Source: Sinorhizobium sp. (GTDB taxonomy: Bacteria; Pseudomonadota; Alphaproteobacteria; Rhizobiales; Rhizobiaceae). From it: DNA of 15,066 nt. Location of the stretch: contig JAPSJG010000030.1 in assembly GCA_031178305.1 (NCBI GenBank), positions 1 to 15,066 of the forward strand. Direction: 5' to 3'. Position numbers and translations under genes: made by a program. The notes beneath the pieces are model-generated. The model was not told where the DNA came from, did no database searches, and saw only the letters and a program-made list of their open reading frames with translations. The first letter of the stretch is position 1. The number at the start of each line of letters is the position of its first letter. Shown in pieces: positions 1 to 6,468 of the stretch.

Positions 1-114
1 CAGTTCCGCGACGACATCTACCAGCGCGATGGCGCGGCGGAGCTCGCGCTGCAGACGACGACGGGGATCGAGCAATCGGCCGGCCCTATCGACGCGGACG
101 CTCTGCCGCAATAA
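1..114 (+). CDS. C-terminal end of an upstream protein (partial)
   Basis: An open frame runs from the first base to a TAA at 112-114 and gives 37 residues, beginning QFRDDIYQRD and ending DADALPQ. Only the tail is visible, so no domain can be named. From memory, a MarR-family regulator (ldtR) lies next to glyA in related rhizobia, and a polar, helical tail like this would fit such a protein, but that is recollection and not something the sequence shows. A 188-base gap separates it from glyA, so the two are probably separate transcripts. Confidence 0.5.
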   Translation, partial: QFRDDIYQRDGAAELALQTTTGIEQSAGPIDADALPQ

Positions 115-140
115 GCGAAGAATCGGACCACTTGATCAAA

Positions 141-170
141 GGCCGCGTACTCCCCCCGGAATGCGCGGCC
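141..170 (+). terminator. Hairpin after the upstream gene, possible terminator
   Basis: GGCCGCG at 141-147 pairs with CGCGGCC at 164-170 around a 16-base loop, 27 bases after the stop of the upstream gene. It is followed by GTTGCTTGATTTT, which is T-rich but not a clean T run. It could end transcription of the upstream gene. The long loop and imperfect T tract keep this tentative. Confidence 0.35.
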
Positions 171-227
171 GTTGCTTGATTTTGGCGGACGCGATATTTG
201 GGCGTGGCGGATGGCGGAAATGGCGCA

Positions 228-242
228 ATCCGCATAGCGGAT
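228..242. promoter_or_regulatory. Perfect dyad upstream of glyA
   Basis: ATCCGC at 228-233 and GCGGAT at 237-242 form a perfect inverted repeat around ATA, and partial pairing continues outward (CAAT / ATTG with one extra base). A third GCGGAT lies at 207-212. The dyad is about 60 bases before the glyA start, where an operator or a leader hairpin would be expected. No regulator can be named from the sequence. Confidence 0.35.
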
Positions 243-302
243 ATTGCTCTTGGCGTGCGAGGAAGTTAAAGAACAGCCACCTTTGAGAGGAGCCTCAAGC
301 CG

Positions 303-1598
303 ATGCTTGCACAGACCAATGACGCCTTCTTCACCCGCTCTCTGGCCGACAGCGATCCGGAAATCTTCGGTGCGATCGAGAAGGAGCTGGGTCGCCAGCG
401 CCACGAGATCGAGCTGATCGCCTCCGAGAACATCGTCTCGCGCGCGGTGCTTGAGGCTCAAGGCTCAATCATGACGAACAAATATGCCGAGGGTTATCCC
501 GGCAAGCGTTACTATGGCGGCTGCCAGTACGTAGACATCGCCGAGGAACTCGCGATCGAACGCGCCAAGAAGCTCTTTGGTGTTAATTTCGCCAATGTGC
601 AGCCGAATTCGGGCTCGCAGATGAACCAGGCGGTGTTCCTGGCGCTCCTGCAGCCGGGCGACACCTTCATGGGCCTCGACCTCAATTCCGGCGGCCACCT
701 GACGCATGGCTCGCCGGTCAACATGTCGGGCAAGTGGTTCAACGTCGTTTCCTACGGTGTGCGTGAGGGCGACCATCTGCTCGACATGGACGACGTCGCC
801 GAGAAGGCGCGCAAGCACAAGCCGAAGCTCATCATCGCCGGCGGCACCGCCTACTCGCGCATCTGGGACTGGAAGCGTTTCCGCGAGATCGCCGACGAGA
901 TCGGCGCCTGGTTGATGGTCGACATGGCCCACATTGCCGGCCTCGTCGCCGGCGGCCAGCATCCTTCGCCGTTCCCGCATTGCCATGTCGCGACGACGAC
1001 GACCCACAAGTCGCTGCGCGGTCCGCGCGGTGGTATGATCCTCACCAATGACGAGGAGATCGCCAAGAAGATCAACTCGGCCGTCTTCCCCGGTCTGCAG
1101 GGCGGTCCGCTGATGCATGTGATCGCTGCCAAGGCGGTCGCCTTCGGCGAGGCGCTGCAGCCCTCCTTCAAGGATTATGCGGCCCAGATCGTCAAGAATG
1201 CCCGTACCCTTGCCGAGACGCTGAAGGCCAACGGCCTCGACATCGTCTCGGGCGGGACCGACAACCACCTGATGCTGGTCGACCTGCGCAAGAAGAATGC
1301 GACCGGCAAGCGTGCCGAGGCCGCGCTCGGCCGCGCCTTTATCACCTGCAACAAGAACGGCATCCCCTTCGATCCGGAGAAGCCCTTCGTCACGTCGGGC
1401 GTGCGCCTCGGCACGCCGGCCGGCACGACGCGCGGCTTCAAGGAAGCGGAGTTCAAGGAGATCGGCGAACTTATTGTCGAGGTGCTCGATGGTCTCAAGG
1501 TCGCCAACTCGGACGAGGGCAATGCCGACGTCGAGGCGGCGGTCCGCGAAAAAGTGGTGAAGCTCACTGATCGCTTCCCAATGTACAGCTACATGTAA
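303..1598 (+). CDS. glyA: Serine hydroxymethyltransferase
   Basis: PLP enzyme of the cytosol that converts serine and tetrahydrofolate to glycine and 5,10-methylenetetrahydrofolate, the main source of one-carbon units. The 431 residues match the usual 415-435. Visible family marks are YPGKRYYGG (65-73), MVDMAHIAG (205-213) with the cofactor-contacting Asp207 and His210, and VATTTTHKSLRGPRGG (229-244), in which Lys236 should form the Schiff base with PLP. The ATG at 303 is preceded by GAGAGGAGCC, a good ribosome binding site at normal spacing. It is the first gene of a tight run: nrdR begins 12 bases after its stop. Nothing appears missing or truncated. Function is certain from sequence; co-transcription with nrdR is inferred from spacing. 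Confidence 0.98.
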   Translation: MLAQTNDAFFTRSLADSDPEIFGAIEKELGRQRHEIELIASENIVSRAVLEAQGSIMTNKYAEGYPGKRYYGGCQYVDIAEELAIERAKKLFGVNFANVQPNSGSQMNQAVFLALLQPGDTFMGLDLNSGGHLTHGSPVNMSGKWFNVVSYGVREGDHLLDMDDVAEKARKHKPKLIIAGGTAYSRIWDWKRFREIADEIGAWLMVDMAHIAGLVAGGQHPSPFPHCHVATTTTHKSLRGPRGGMILTNDEEIAKKINSAVFPGLQGGPLMHVIAAKAVAFGEALQPSFKDYAAQIVKNARTLAETLKANGLDIVSGGTDNHLMLVDLRKKNATGKRAEAALGRAFITCNKNGIPFDPEKPFVTSGVRLGTPAGTTRGFKEAEFKEIGELIVEVLDGLKVANSDEGNADVEAAVREKVVKLTDRFPMYSYM

Positions 1599-1610
1599 TC
1601 GGAAGGCTGC

Positions 1611-2084
1611 ATGCGCTGCCCCTATTGTGGTTCTGAAGACAGCCAGGTGAAAGATTCGCGTCCGGCCGAGGACGGGAACGCCATTCGCCGCCGCCGCATC
1701 TGCCCGGATTGCGGCGGCCGCTTCACGACCTTCGAGCGGGTGCAACTGCGTGAGCTGATGATCATCAAGAAGACCGGTCGGAAGGTGCCTTTCGACCGGG
1801 ACAAGCTGTTGCGATCCTTCGAGATCGCGCTCAGGAAGCGCCCGGTCGACCGCGATCGGATCGAGAGGGCGGTGTCCGGTATCGTCCGCCGGCTAGAAAG
1901 CTCCGGAGAGACGGAAATCCCCTCGGAGGAAATCGGCCTCCAGGTGCTCGAGGCGCTGAAAAGCCTGGATGATGTCGCCTTCGTCCGCTACGCCTCCGTC
2001 TATCGCGATTTCTCGCATGCCGAGGATTTCGAGAAGGTCATCGCCGAGATCAGCGCCAAGATCGCGCGCGACCCCGTTGAATAG
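1611..2084 (+). CDS. nrdR: Transcriptional repressor NrdR
   Basis: Nucleotide-sensing repressor of ribonucleotide reductase genes. The 157 residues are of normal length (about 150-160). The N-terminus is a zinc ribbon with Cys3, Cys6, Cys31 and Cys34 (CPYC ... CPDC) followed by GGRFTTFERV. From about residue 49 there is an ATP-cone domain beginning KKTGRKVPFDRDKLLRSFE, which binds ATP or dATP. The family binds paired NrdR boxes upstream of nrd operons; no nrd gene is in this window, so its targets are elsewhere. It lies between glyA (12-base gap) and ribD (17-base gap), an arrangement common in alphaproteobacteria, and is probably read from the glyA promoter. Confidence 0.97.
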   Translation: MRCPYCGSEDSQVKDSRPAEDGNAIRRRRICPDCGGRFTTFERVQLRELMIIKKTGRKVPFDRDKLLRSFEIALRKRPVDRDRIERAVSGIVRRLESSGETEIPSEEIGLQVLEALKSLDDVAFVRYASVYRDFSHAEDFEKVIAEISAKIARDPVE

Positions 2085-2101
2085 CTCGAGGCGGTGGGGC
2101 G

Positions 2102-3286
2102 ATGAGCGGGCCGACGCGTGAAGACGAAAGATTCATGGCGGCGGCGCTGCGCCTCGCCCGGCACAATCTTGGCCTCACCTCCACCAATCCTTCGGTCGGC
2201 TGCCTGATCGTCAAGGAGGGTAAGATCCTCGGCCGCGCGGTAACGGCGCCCGGCGGGCGTCCGCACGCGGAAACACAGGCTCTGGCCGAGACCGGCGAGG
2301 AGGCGAGGGGGGCGACCGCCTATGTCACCCTCGAGCCTTGTTCACACCATGGCAAGACGCCGCCTTGCGCCGATGCGCTCATTGCCGCGGGCATCGCGCG
2401 TGTCGTCATTTCGATCCTTGACCCGGACGAACGGGTCGCCGGCCGCGGCGTGGTCATGCTCCGCGAAGCCGGCATCGATGTCGATGTCGGCGTTTTGCGC
2501 TATGAAGGAGAACGGGTGCTCGAGGCCTATCTCATGCGCCAGCGAAACAAGCGCCCGCACGTGACACTGAAACTTGCGGTTTCCACCGACGGCATGATCG
2601 GCCGTAAGGGGGAGGGGCAGGTGCGGATTACCGGTGCGATCTCGCGCGCCCAGGTCCAGGTGCTGCGCGCCGAGACCGATGCGATCCTGGTCGGGGTCGG
2701 TACCGCAAGCGCCGACGATCCGGAACTCACTGTGCGTCTCGTCGGGCTCGAAAACCGCTCTCCCATCCGCATCGTCCTCGACCGCCGCCTCGAATTGCCC
2801 GTCGCATCGAAATTGGTGCGCTCGGCGCGCGACCTTCCTTTGATTGTGGTTGCGGGCGCCGCGGACCTCCCTTCTCCCCACGCACGGGGAGAAAGTGCCC
2901 GGGGGGCGGATGAGGGGCGGGATCGAAGTGCATCGCTCGCGAGGAGAGGGGGCGAATACGCGGAACGCCGAGCAGCCCTCGAGGCCGCCGGCGTCGAGGT
3001 CCTGCGTACGGACGCCACAGCCCATCTTTTGACTGAACTGGCCTCTCGCGGCATCTCCTCGCTACTGGTCGAGGGTGGCGCGCGGGCTGCGCGCGACTTT
3101 CTCGGCGGCGGCCTGGTCGATCGGATCATGCTGTTCACCGGTCCGGCAACCATTGGCGAATACGGGATAGAGGCCCCATTTGACCGGAAGTCCGTACCGG
3201 CCGGTTTCGCGCTTCGGCGTACCGCGCGCTACGGTGACGACATTTTCGAGGATTACGAGAGAGATACCGGATGTTCACAGGCATAA
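2102..3286 (+). CDS. ribD: Bifunctional riboflavin deaminase/reductase RibD, with an in-frame repeat insertion
   Basis: Performs two consecutive steps of riboflavin synthesis: deamination of the pyrimidine from GTP cyclohydrolase II, then NADPH-dependent side-chain reduction. Residues 10-145 are the deaminase, with HAE (55-57, zinc ligand His55 and catalytic Glu57) and zinc ligands Cys80 (LEPCSHHGK) and Cys89 (PPCAD). Residues about 152-390 are the reductase (KLAVSTDGMIG, ADDPELTVR, LLVEGGARAA). The length of 394 exceeds the usual 360-375 because roughly 30 residues (about 256-285, from SPHARGESARG onward) interrupt the reductase between PLIVVAGAA and AERRAALEAAGVEVL. This stretch is encoded by a palindromic repeat, listed separately. 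It falls in what looks like a surface loop and leaves the frame open, so activity may be kept (inference). The gene overlaps ribE by 16 bases, suggesting translational coupling. Confidence 0.96.
   Translation: MSGPTREDERFMAAALRLARHNLGLTSTNPSVGCLIVKEGKILGRAVTAPGGRPHAETQALAETGEEARGATAYVTLEPCSHHGKTPPCADALIAAGIARVVISILDPDERVAGRGVVMLREAGIDVDVGVLRYEGERVLEAYLMRQRNKRPHVTLKLAVSTDGMIGRKGEGQVRITGAISRAQVQVLRAETDAILVGVGTASADDPELTVRLVGLENRSPIRIVLDRRLELPVASKLVRSARDLPLIVVAGAADLPSPHARGESARGADEGRDRSASLARRGGEYAERRAALEAAGVEVLRTDATAHLLTELASRGISSLLVEGGARAARDFLGGGLVDRIMLFTGPATIGEYGIEAPFDRKSVPAGFALRRTARYGDDIFEDYERDTGCSQA
2866..2955 (+). repeat. Palindromic repeat element inserted in frame in ribD
   Basis: TTCTCCCC (2872-2879) and GGGGAGAA (2886-2893) form a perfect 8-bp hairpin with a 6-base loop. 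It is followed by a G-rich part containing GGCGGATGAGGGGC (2905-2918) and an 8-base palindrome CTCGCGAG (2936-2943). The hairpin plus the GGCGGATGAGGGGC block resembles a repeat scattered through rhizobial genomes, mostly between genes; this identification is from memory. The element is translated in frame, giving an Arg/Gly/Ser-rich stretch unlike RibD homologues. Edges are approximate, set by where the protein departs from the family pattern. Confidence 0.75.
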
Positions 3287-3891
3287 TCACCGATATCGGT
3301 ACCGTAGAGAAGGTCACGCCGCTCAAGGAAGGGCTCAAGCTTCGCGTCGCCACCAATTACGATCCGAAGACGATCGACATGGGCGCCTCGATTGCCCATT
3401 CCGGCATATGCCTGACGGTGACGGCGCTGCCGGAAGCCGGCAGCAATGAACGCTGGTTCGAGGTCGAGGCGTGGGAGGAGGCGCTACGGTTGACGACTCT
3501 CGGCGCGTGGCAGGAGGGAACCCGCGTCAACCTCGAACGCTCGCTGAAGATCGGCGACGAGCTCGGCGGGCACATCGTTTCAGGCCACATCGACGGAACT
3601 GCGGAAATTCTCGCCGTGAAACCGGAAGGCGACGCGGTGCGCTTCCGCCTGCGGGCGCCGGACCATCTCGCCCGCTTCGTTGCGCCGAAGGGCTCCGTGG
3701 CGCTCGACGGCACGTCGCTGACCGTCAACAAGGTTGACGGCGCGGAGTTCGACGTGCTGCTGATCCGCCATTCGCTCGAAGTCACCACCTGGGGCGAGCG
3801 ACAGGCCGGCGATCTCGTCAATTTCGAAGTCGATACAATGGCCCGCTACGCCGCCAGGTTGGCGGAATTTCCAAGGCCGAAGGCAGAGTGA
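3271..3891 (+). CDS. ribE: Riboflavin synthase, alpha chain
   Basis: Catalyses dismutation of two 6,7-dimethyl-8-ribityllumazine molecules to riboflavin and a pyrimidine. The 206 residues match the family (200-215). It begins with the invariant MFTG and shows the two tandem lumazine-binding barrels: the first with GICLTV (46-51, Cys47), the second with the matching GTSLTVN (147-153), joined by GGHIVSGHIDG (99-109). The ATG at 3271 lies inside the end of ribD, giving a 16-base overlap; MFTG fixes the start. It is the last gene of the glyA-nrdR-ribD-ribE run and is followed by a hairpin facing convergent genes. Some genomes call this gene ribC. Confidence 0.97.
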   Translation: MFTGIITDIGTVEKVTPLKEGLKLRVATNYDPKTIDMGASIAHSGICLTVTALPEAGSNERWFEVEAWEEALRLTTLGAWQEGTRVNLERSLKIGDELGGHIVSGHIDGTAEILAVKPEGDAVRFRLRAPDHLARFVAPKGSVALDGTSLTVNKVDGAEFDVLLIRHSLEVTTWGERQAGDLVNFEVDTMARYAARLAEFPRPKAE

Positions 3892-3924
3892 TCTTCGACT
3901 GGAGGGGCCATCGGTTCAAAGACA

Positions 3925-3947
3925 GTCCGCCCCTAAAAGGGGCGGAC
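3925..3947. terminator. Perfect hairpin between convergent genes
   Basis: GTCCGCCCC (3925-3933) and GGGGCGGAC (3939-3947) pair perfectly over 9 bp around TAAAA. It lies 33 bases after ribE and 25 bases beyond the stop of the minus-strand gene, so it probably ends transcription from both sides. There is no T run on the plus side. On the minus side the hairpin is followed by TGTCTTTG, modestly T-rich. Confidence 0.7.
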
Positions 3948-3972
3948 GCATGATCTGATCGGCCGGCAAGTC

Positions 3973-4323
3973 TCAGCGGACGTAGATCGTCAAGCCGCCA
4001 TCGGCCGCCTGCGATGCGCCGGCGATGTTGTCCATCTCGACGTTCTGCGCCTTCAGCTTGGCGGCCAGCGGCTTGTTGGCTTCCACGGCGGACTGCAACG
4101 CAGCAATCTGCCGGGGGCTCTCGTCGCTGATGCGCGACCGGACTTCGCTTGCCCGGCTCAGCGTGTCGACATCGACGACCCTGAAGTTGTCGCCCTTGAA
4201 GGTGCGGACCGTCTGGTCTATCTGGGCCGGCCAGTTCATTTCGGCGCTCGCGGCATAGGAGATGCCCCCGAAGGTGAGAGCGGAGAGGGTGGCGATGACG
4301 GTTACTTTCGCAATGCGGTTCAT
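3973..4323 (-). CDS. Small exported protein of unknown function
   Basis: The 116-residue product starts MNRIAKVTVIATLSALTFGG and has a clear Sec signal peptide, with likely cleavage after YAASA (about residue 27), so it should be periplasmic. The mature part is about 89 residues with no cysteine or recognised catalytic motif. Its second half has the pattern LQSAVEANKPLAAKLKAQNV ... ADGGLTIYVR, which I associate with small secreted rhizobial proteins of unknown role. Two ATGs are possible, at 4329 and 4323. AAAGGAGC at about 4330-4337 is only one base from the first but seven from the second, so 4323 is preferred. It is convergent to ribE and does not seem part of riboflavin synthesis. Confidence 0.8.
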   Translation of the reverse strand: MNRIAKVTVIATLSALTFGGISYAASAEMNWPAQIDQTVRTFKGDNFRVVDVDTLSRASEVRSRISDESPRQIAALQSAVEANKPLAAKLKAQNVEMDNIAGASQAADGGLTIYVR

Positions 4324-4574
4324 TGTCATGCTCCTTTGATTTGCGGCTCGCGCTCGCCAACGCATCCGCGATGCCGGGCGGAGTCTGCAGGCCAGCACCG
4401 GCCGTTTGCGGGAGGGAGGTGATCCGCAGCGAAGGGTGCCTGGCTGTTTCGATCGCTGGGGCGGCGTTTCCGTTGAGCGCTTCAACTGTGCTTCAAAGGG
4501 TCTCGCGCCGTGCCAACGGTTTGGAGAGTGGGAGCGAATCTAGCCGAAACCGTGGCGTAACCGCCTGATAACAA
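4324..4574. other. Intergenic region between the exported-protein gene and the GNAT gene
   Basis: These 251 bases must hold the promoter for the exported-protein gene, read on the minus strand. I see a 15-base near-palindrome GTTGAGCGCTTCAAC at 4472-4486 (TTGA and TCAA arms around AGCGCT with one offset) and an AT-rich patch with a T run just after the GNAT gene (4565-4588). No convincing -35/-10 pair was found. Confidence 0.4.
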
Positions 4575-5156
4575 TTACAAATTTTTCATGTTGCGATCAG
4601 TTTCTGCCCGCGGGGCGCGGTTCAGATCGCCAGCCAATCGCCGTTCGAACATGATCATCGGGCGACCGTGATAGCTTGTGCGCCAGAACTCCGTGAAGCC
4701 ATGCTTCAGCGCGACGCGGATCGAAGCCTGATTTCCCGGTTCGATGATGCAGGTCTTTTTCAGTGAGGGAAAGACGTGATCGGCCCAGGTCAGGGCGGCG
4801 GTGACCGCTTCCGTCGCAAGGCCGCGGCCATGGCTCCTGCGAGAAATGGCCCAGCCCATTTCCATCGTCCCGTCGAGCGATGGCGTGATCTGGCGGTGGG
4901 CATCATGGAAACCCGCCTCGCCGATGAAAGCGCCGGTCTCCTTCTCCTGGATCGCGAAGAAGCCGAAACCGAAATAATGCCACATGCCGACCTGCCGCAG
5001 GAAACGCGTCCAGGACTGTTCACGCGTATAGGGCACACCACCCACATGGCGCGTCACCTCTTCATCCGCGAAGAGAGCGGCATAGGGCGGGAAATCGTCA
5101 CGCCGGTAAGGGCGCAGGACAAGGCGCTCGGTTTCGATGATGGGAACGCGGTTCAT
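4575..5156 (-). CDS. GNAT-family N-acetyltransferase (RimJ/RimL type)
   Basis: A 193-residue acetyl-CoA-dependent acetyltransferase. It opens with IETERLVLRPYRRDDFPPYA (7-26), the usual beginning of the RimJ/RimL branch. The acetyl-CoA pyrophosphate-binding motif is RRSHGRGLATEA (106-117), and GNQASIRVALKHGF (141-154) is the typical Asn/His-containing C-terminal motif. RimJ/RimL act on ribosomal protein N-termini, but this branch also includes enzymes acting on antibiotics and metabolites, so the substrate is unknown. The only purine-rich site, AGGAGA at 5169-5174, lies 12 bases before the ATG, which is long, and no in-frame start lies between. It reads towards the exported-protein gene with about 250 bases between, so they are probably separate transcripts. 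Confidence 0.9.
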   Translation of the reverse strand: MNRVPIIETERLVLRPYRRDDFPPYAALFADEEVTRHVGGVPYTREQSWTRFLRQVGMWHYFGFGFFAIQEKETGAFIGEAGFHDAHRQITPSLDGTMEMGWAISRRSHGRGLATEAVTAALTWADHVFPSLKKTCIIEPGNQASIRVALKHGFTEFWRTSYHGRPMIMFERRLAGDLNRAPRAETDRNMKNL

Positions 5157-5523
5157 GTTCGCGACAAGTCTCCTGATGAGGCAGGGTGATGTTCAGCTAC
5201 TCGGTTCGGTCCAGCCGGCCAATGAGGCAATGTTGGGCGAACAGCTTCAGCTTGAAAATGTGGTGAAATTATACTTAAGGTTTTGGCTCTTGTGTGCACG
5301 GCTGCAACGGGGATGCTTCGGGACCACGGCATTGTTGCAAGTTTGTGGCGACGCGACAACAGCACGAAGCGCGCCGCTGTCGCATGCGAGGCCTGCGGCA
5401 GCGGGCGCCGCGCGGCAGTTGGCTTCTTTCGACGAATTTGCTTGCCATTCCGTGCGGGGCATGGTTTGACCGCGGCCTGCACCGGCCAAATCCGGTCCTT
5501 CTTGTTTTCAACACAGGTGATTT
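5157..5523. other. Gene-free region upstream of ribH
   Basis: A stretch of 367 bases between the divergent GNAT and ribH genes holds no convincing gene. An AT-rich island at 5262-5278 contains TATACT (5270-5275), which could be a -10 element for ribH, but no good -35 lies 16-18 bases upstream. The following 250 bases are G+C-rich with imperfect hairpins, for example GCGA..CAGC near 5350-5362 against GCTGTCGC at about 5376-5383. I checked for an FMN riboswitch and did not find one. Confidence 0.4.
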
Positions 5524-5985
5524 ATGGCGAAGACCGAGCCACTCCGCATCCTGATTGTGGAAGCGCGCTTCTATGACGATATGGCCGACGCAATGCTCGA
5601 CGGAGCGAAGCACGCCCTCGACGCGGCCGGAGCGGTCTACGATGTTGTCACGGTGCCGGGGGCCTTGGAAATTCCGGCGGCAATCGCGATGGCGCTGGAC
5701 GCCGCGGACGAGGGCGGTACCGTGTATGACGGCTTTGTCGCGCTTGGCCTGGTGATCCGCGGCGAAACCTATCATTTCGACATCGTCGCCAACGAGTCCG
5801 CTCGCGCTCTCATGGACCTTTCGGTCAGCGAGAGCCTTGCGCTCGGCAACGGAATCCTGACGGTTGAGAACGAGGAACAGGCATGGGCGCGTGCCCGGCG
5901 TTCGGAGGGCGACAAAGGCGGTTTCGCTGCACGCGCGGCTCTGACCATGATCGAACTGAAGAAAAAGTTGGACGAAGTAAAGTGA
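5524..5985 (+). CDS. ribH: 6,7-dimethyl-8-ribityllumazine synthase
   Basis: Condenses the RibD product (after dephosphorylation) with dihydroxybutanone phosphate to form the lumazine substrate of RibE. The 153 residues are standard. Motifs are VPGALEIPAAI (44-54), GLVIRGETYHFDIVANESA (75-93) with the catalytic-type His84, and GDKGGFAARAA (129-139) in the phosphate-binding region. The ATG at 5524 has AGGTGA five bases upstream. Its stop overlaps nusB through GTGA. Brucella and relatives carry two lumazine synthases, and the copy next to nusB is called RibH1; this position suggests the same type here, but the oligomeric form cannot be read from the sequence. Confidence 0.96.
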   Translation: MAKTEPLRILIVEARFYDDMADAMLDGAKHALDAAGAVYDVVTVPGALEIPAAIAMALDAADEGGTVYDGFVALGLVIRGETYHFDIVANESARALMDLSVSESLALGNGILTVENEEQAWARARRSEGDKGGFAARAALTMIELKKKLDEVK

Positions 5986-6464
5986 CGAATACCCCCTCGG
6001 ATCAGCCGCGGAAGCAGGTCAACCAGCGAGGCGCTGCACGCCTTGCGGCGGTTCAGGCGCTTTATCAGATGGAAATCGGCGGCACCGGTGTGTTGGAGAT
6101 CGTCGCCGAGTTCGAGGCGCACCGCCTAGGCAAGGAACTGGACGGCGAGACCTATCTGAAGGCGGACCCCTCCTGGTTCCGCTCGATCGTGTCCGGCGTG
6201 GTGCGCGACCAGCGCAAGCTCGATCCCTTGATCGGCTCGGCCTTGCAGGATGATTGGGCGCTGTCCCGGCTCGATTCCACGGTCCGCGCCATCCTGCGCG
6301 CCGGCACCTTCGAGCTCCTGGAGCGCAAGGACGTGCCGGTTCCGGTGATCGTCACCGAATACGTGGAGATCGCCAAGGCCTTCTTCGAGGACGAGGAGCC
6401 GAAGCTCGTCAATGCCGTCCTCGACCGGATCGCCAAGCAGATCCGCGGCGAGCAGCGGAAGTAA
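5982..6464 (+). CDS. nusB: Transcription antitermination factor NusB
   Basis: All-helical RNA-binding protein that, with NusE (S10), assembles on boxA to prevent premature termination of rRNA transcripts. A GTG start at 5982 overlaps the ribH TGA (GTGA) and gives 160 residues, the usual alphaproteobacterial length. An upstream ATG at 5883 in the same frame would add 33 residues lying wholly inside ribH and is not credible. The family pattern is seen in RGAARLAAVQALYQME (16-31), ALSRLDSTVRAILRAGTFEL (near 90-110), VIVTEYVEIAK and the C-terminal LVNAVLDRIAK. No strong Shine-Dalgarno sequence precedes the GTG, so it is probably translated by coupling to ribH. The ribH-nusB pairing is widely conserved. 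Confidence 0.96.
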   Translation: MTNTPSDQPRKQVNQRGAARLAAVQALYQMEIGGTGVLEIVAEFEAHRLGKELDGETYLKADPSWFRSIVSGVVRDQRKLDPLIGSALQDDWALSRLDSTVRAILRAGTFELLERKDVPVPVIVTEYVEIAKAFFEDEEPKLVNAVLDRIAKQIRGEQRK

Positions 6465-6468
6465 CCCG

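Noticed and set aside
465..1745. Long minus-strand open frame (426 residues) opposite glyA.
   Set aside because: It is an antisense shadow caused by high G+C codon use; glyA is unmistakable on the plus strand.
5175..5215. GAGGCAGGGTGATGTTC upstream of ribH resembles the start of an FMN riboswitch (GGGGCAGGGTGAAATTCCC).
   Set aside because: The match is short, the following conserved blocks (ACCGGCGG and AGCCCGCGA) are absent, and it lies 300 bases before the gene next to the divergent GNAT start.
5252..5275. TTGAAA and TATACT as a ribH promoter.
   Set aside because: The spacing is only 12 bases, too short for a normal sigma-70 type promoter.
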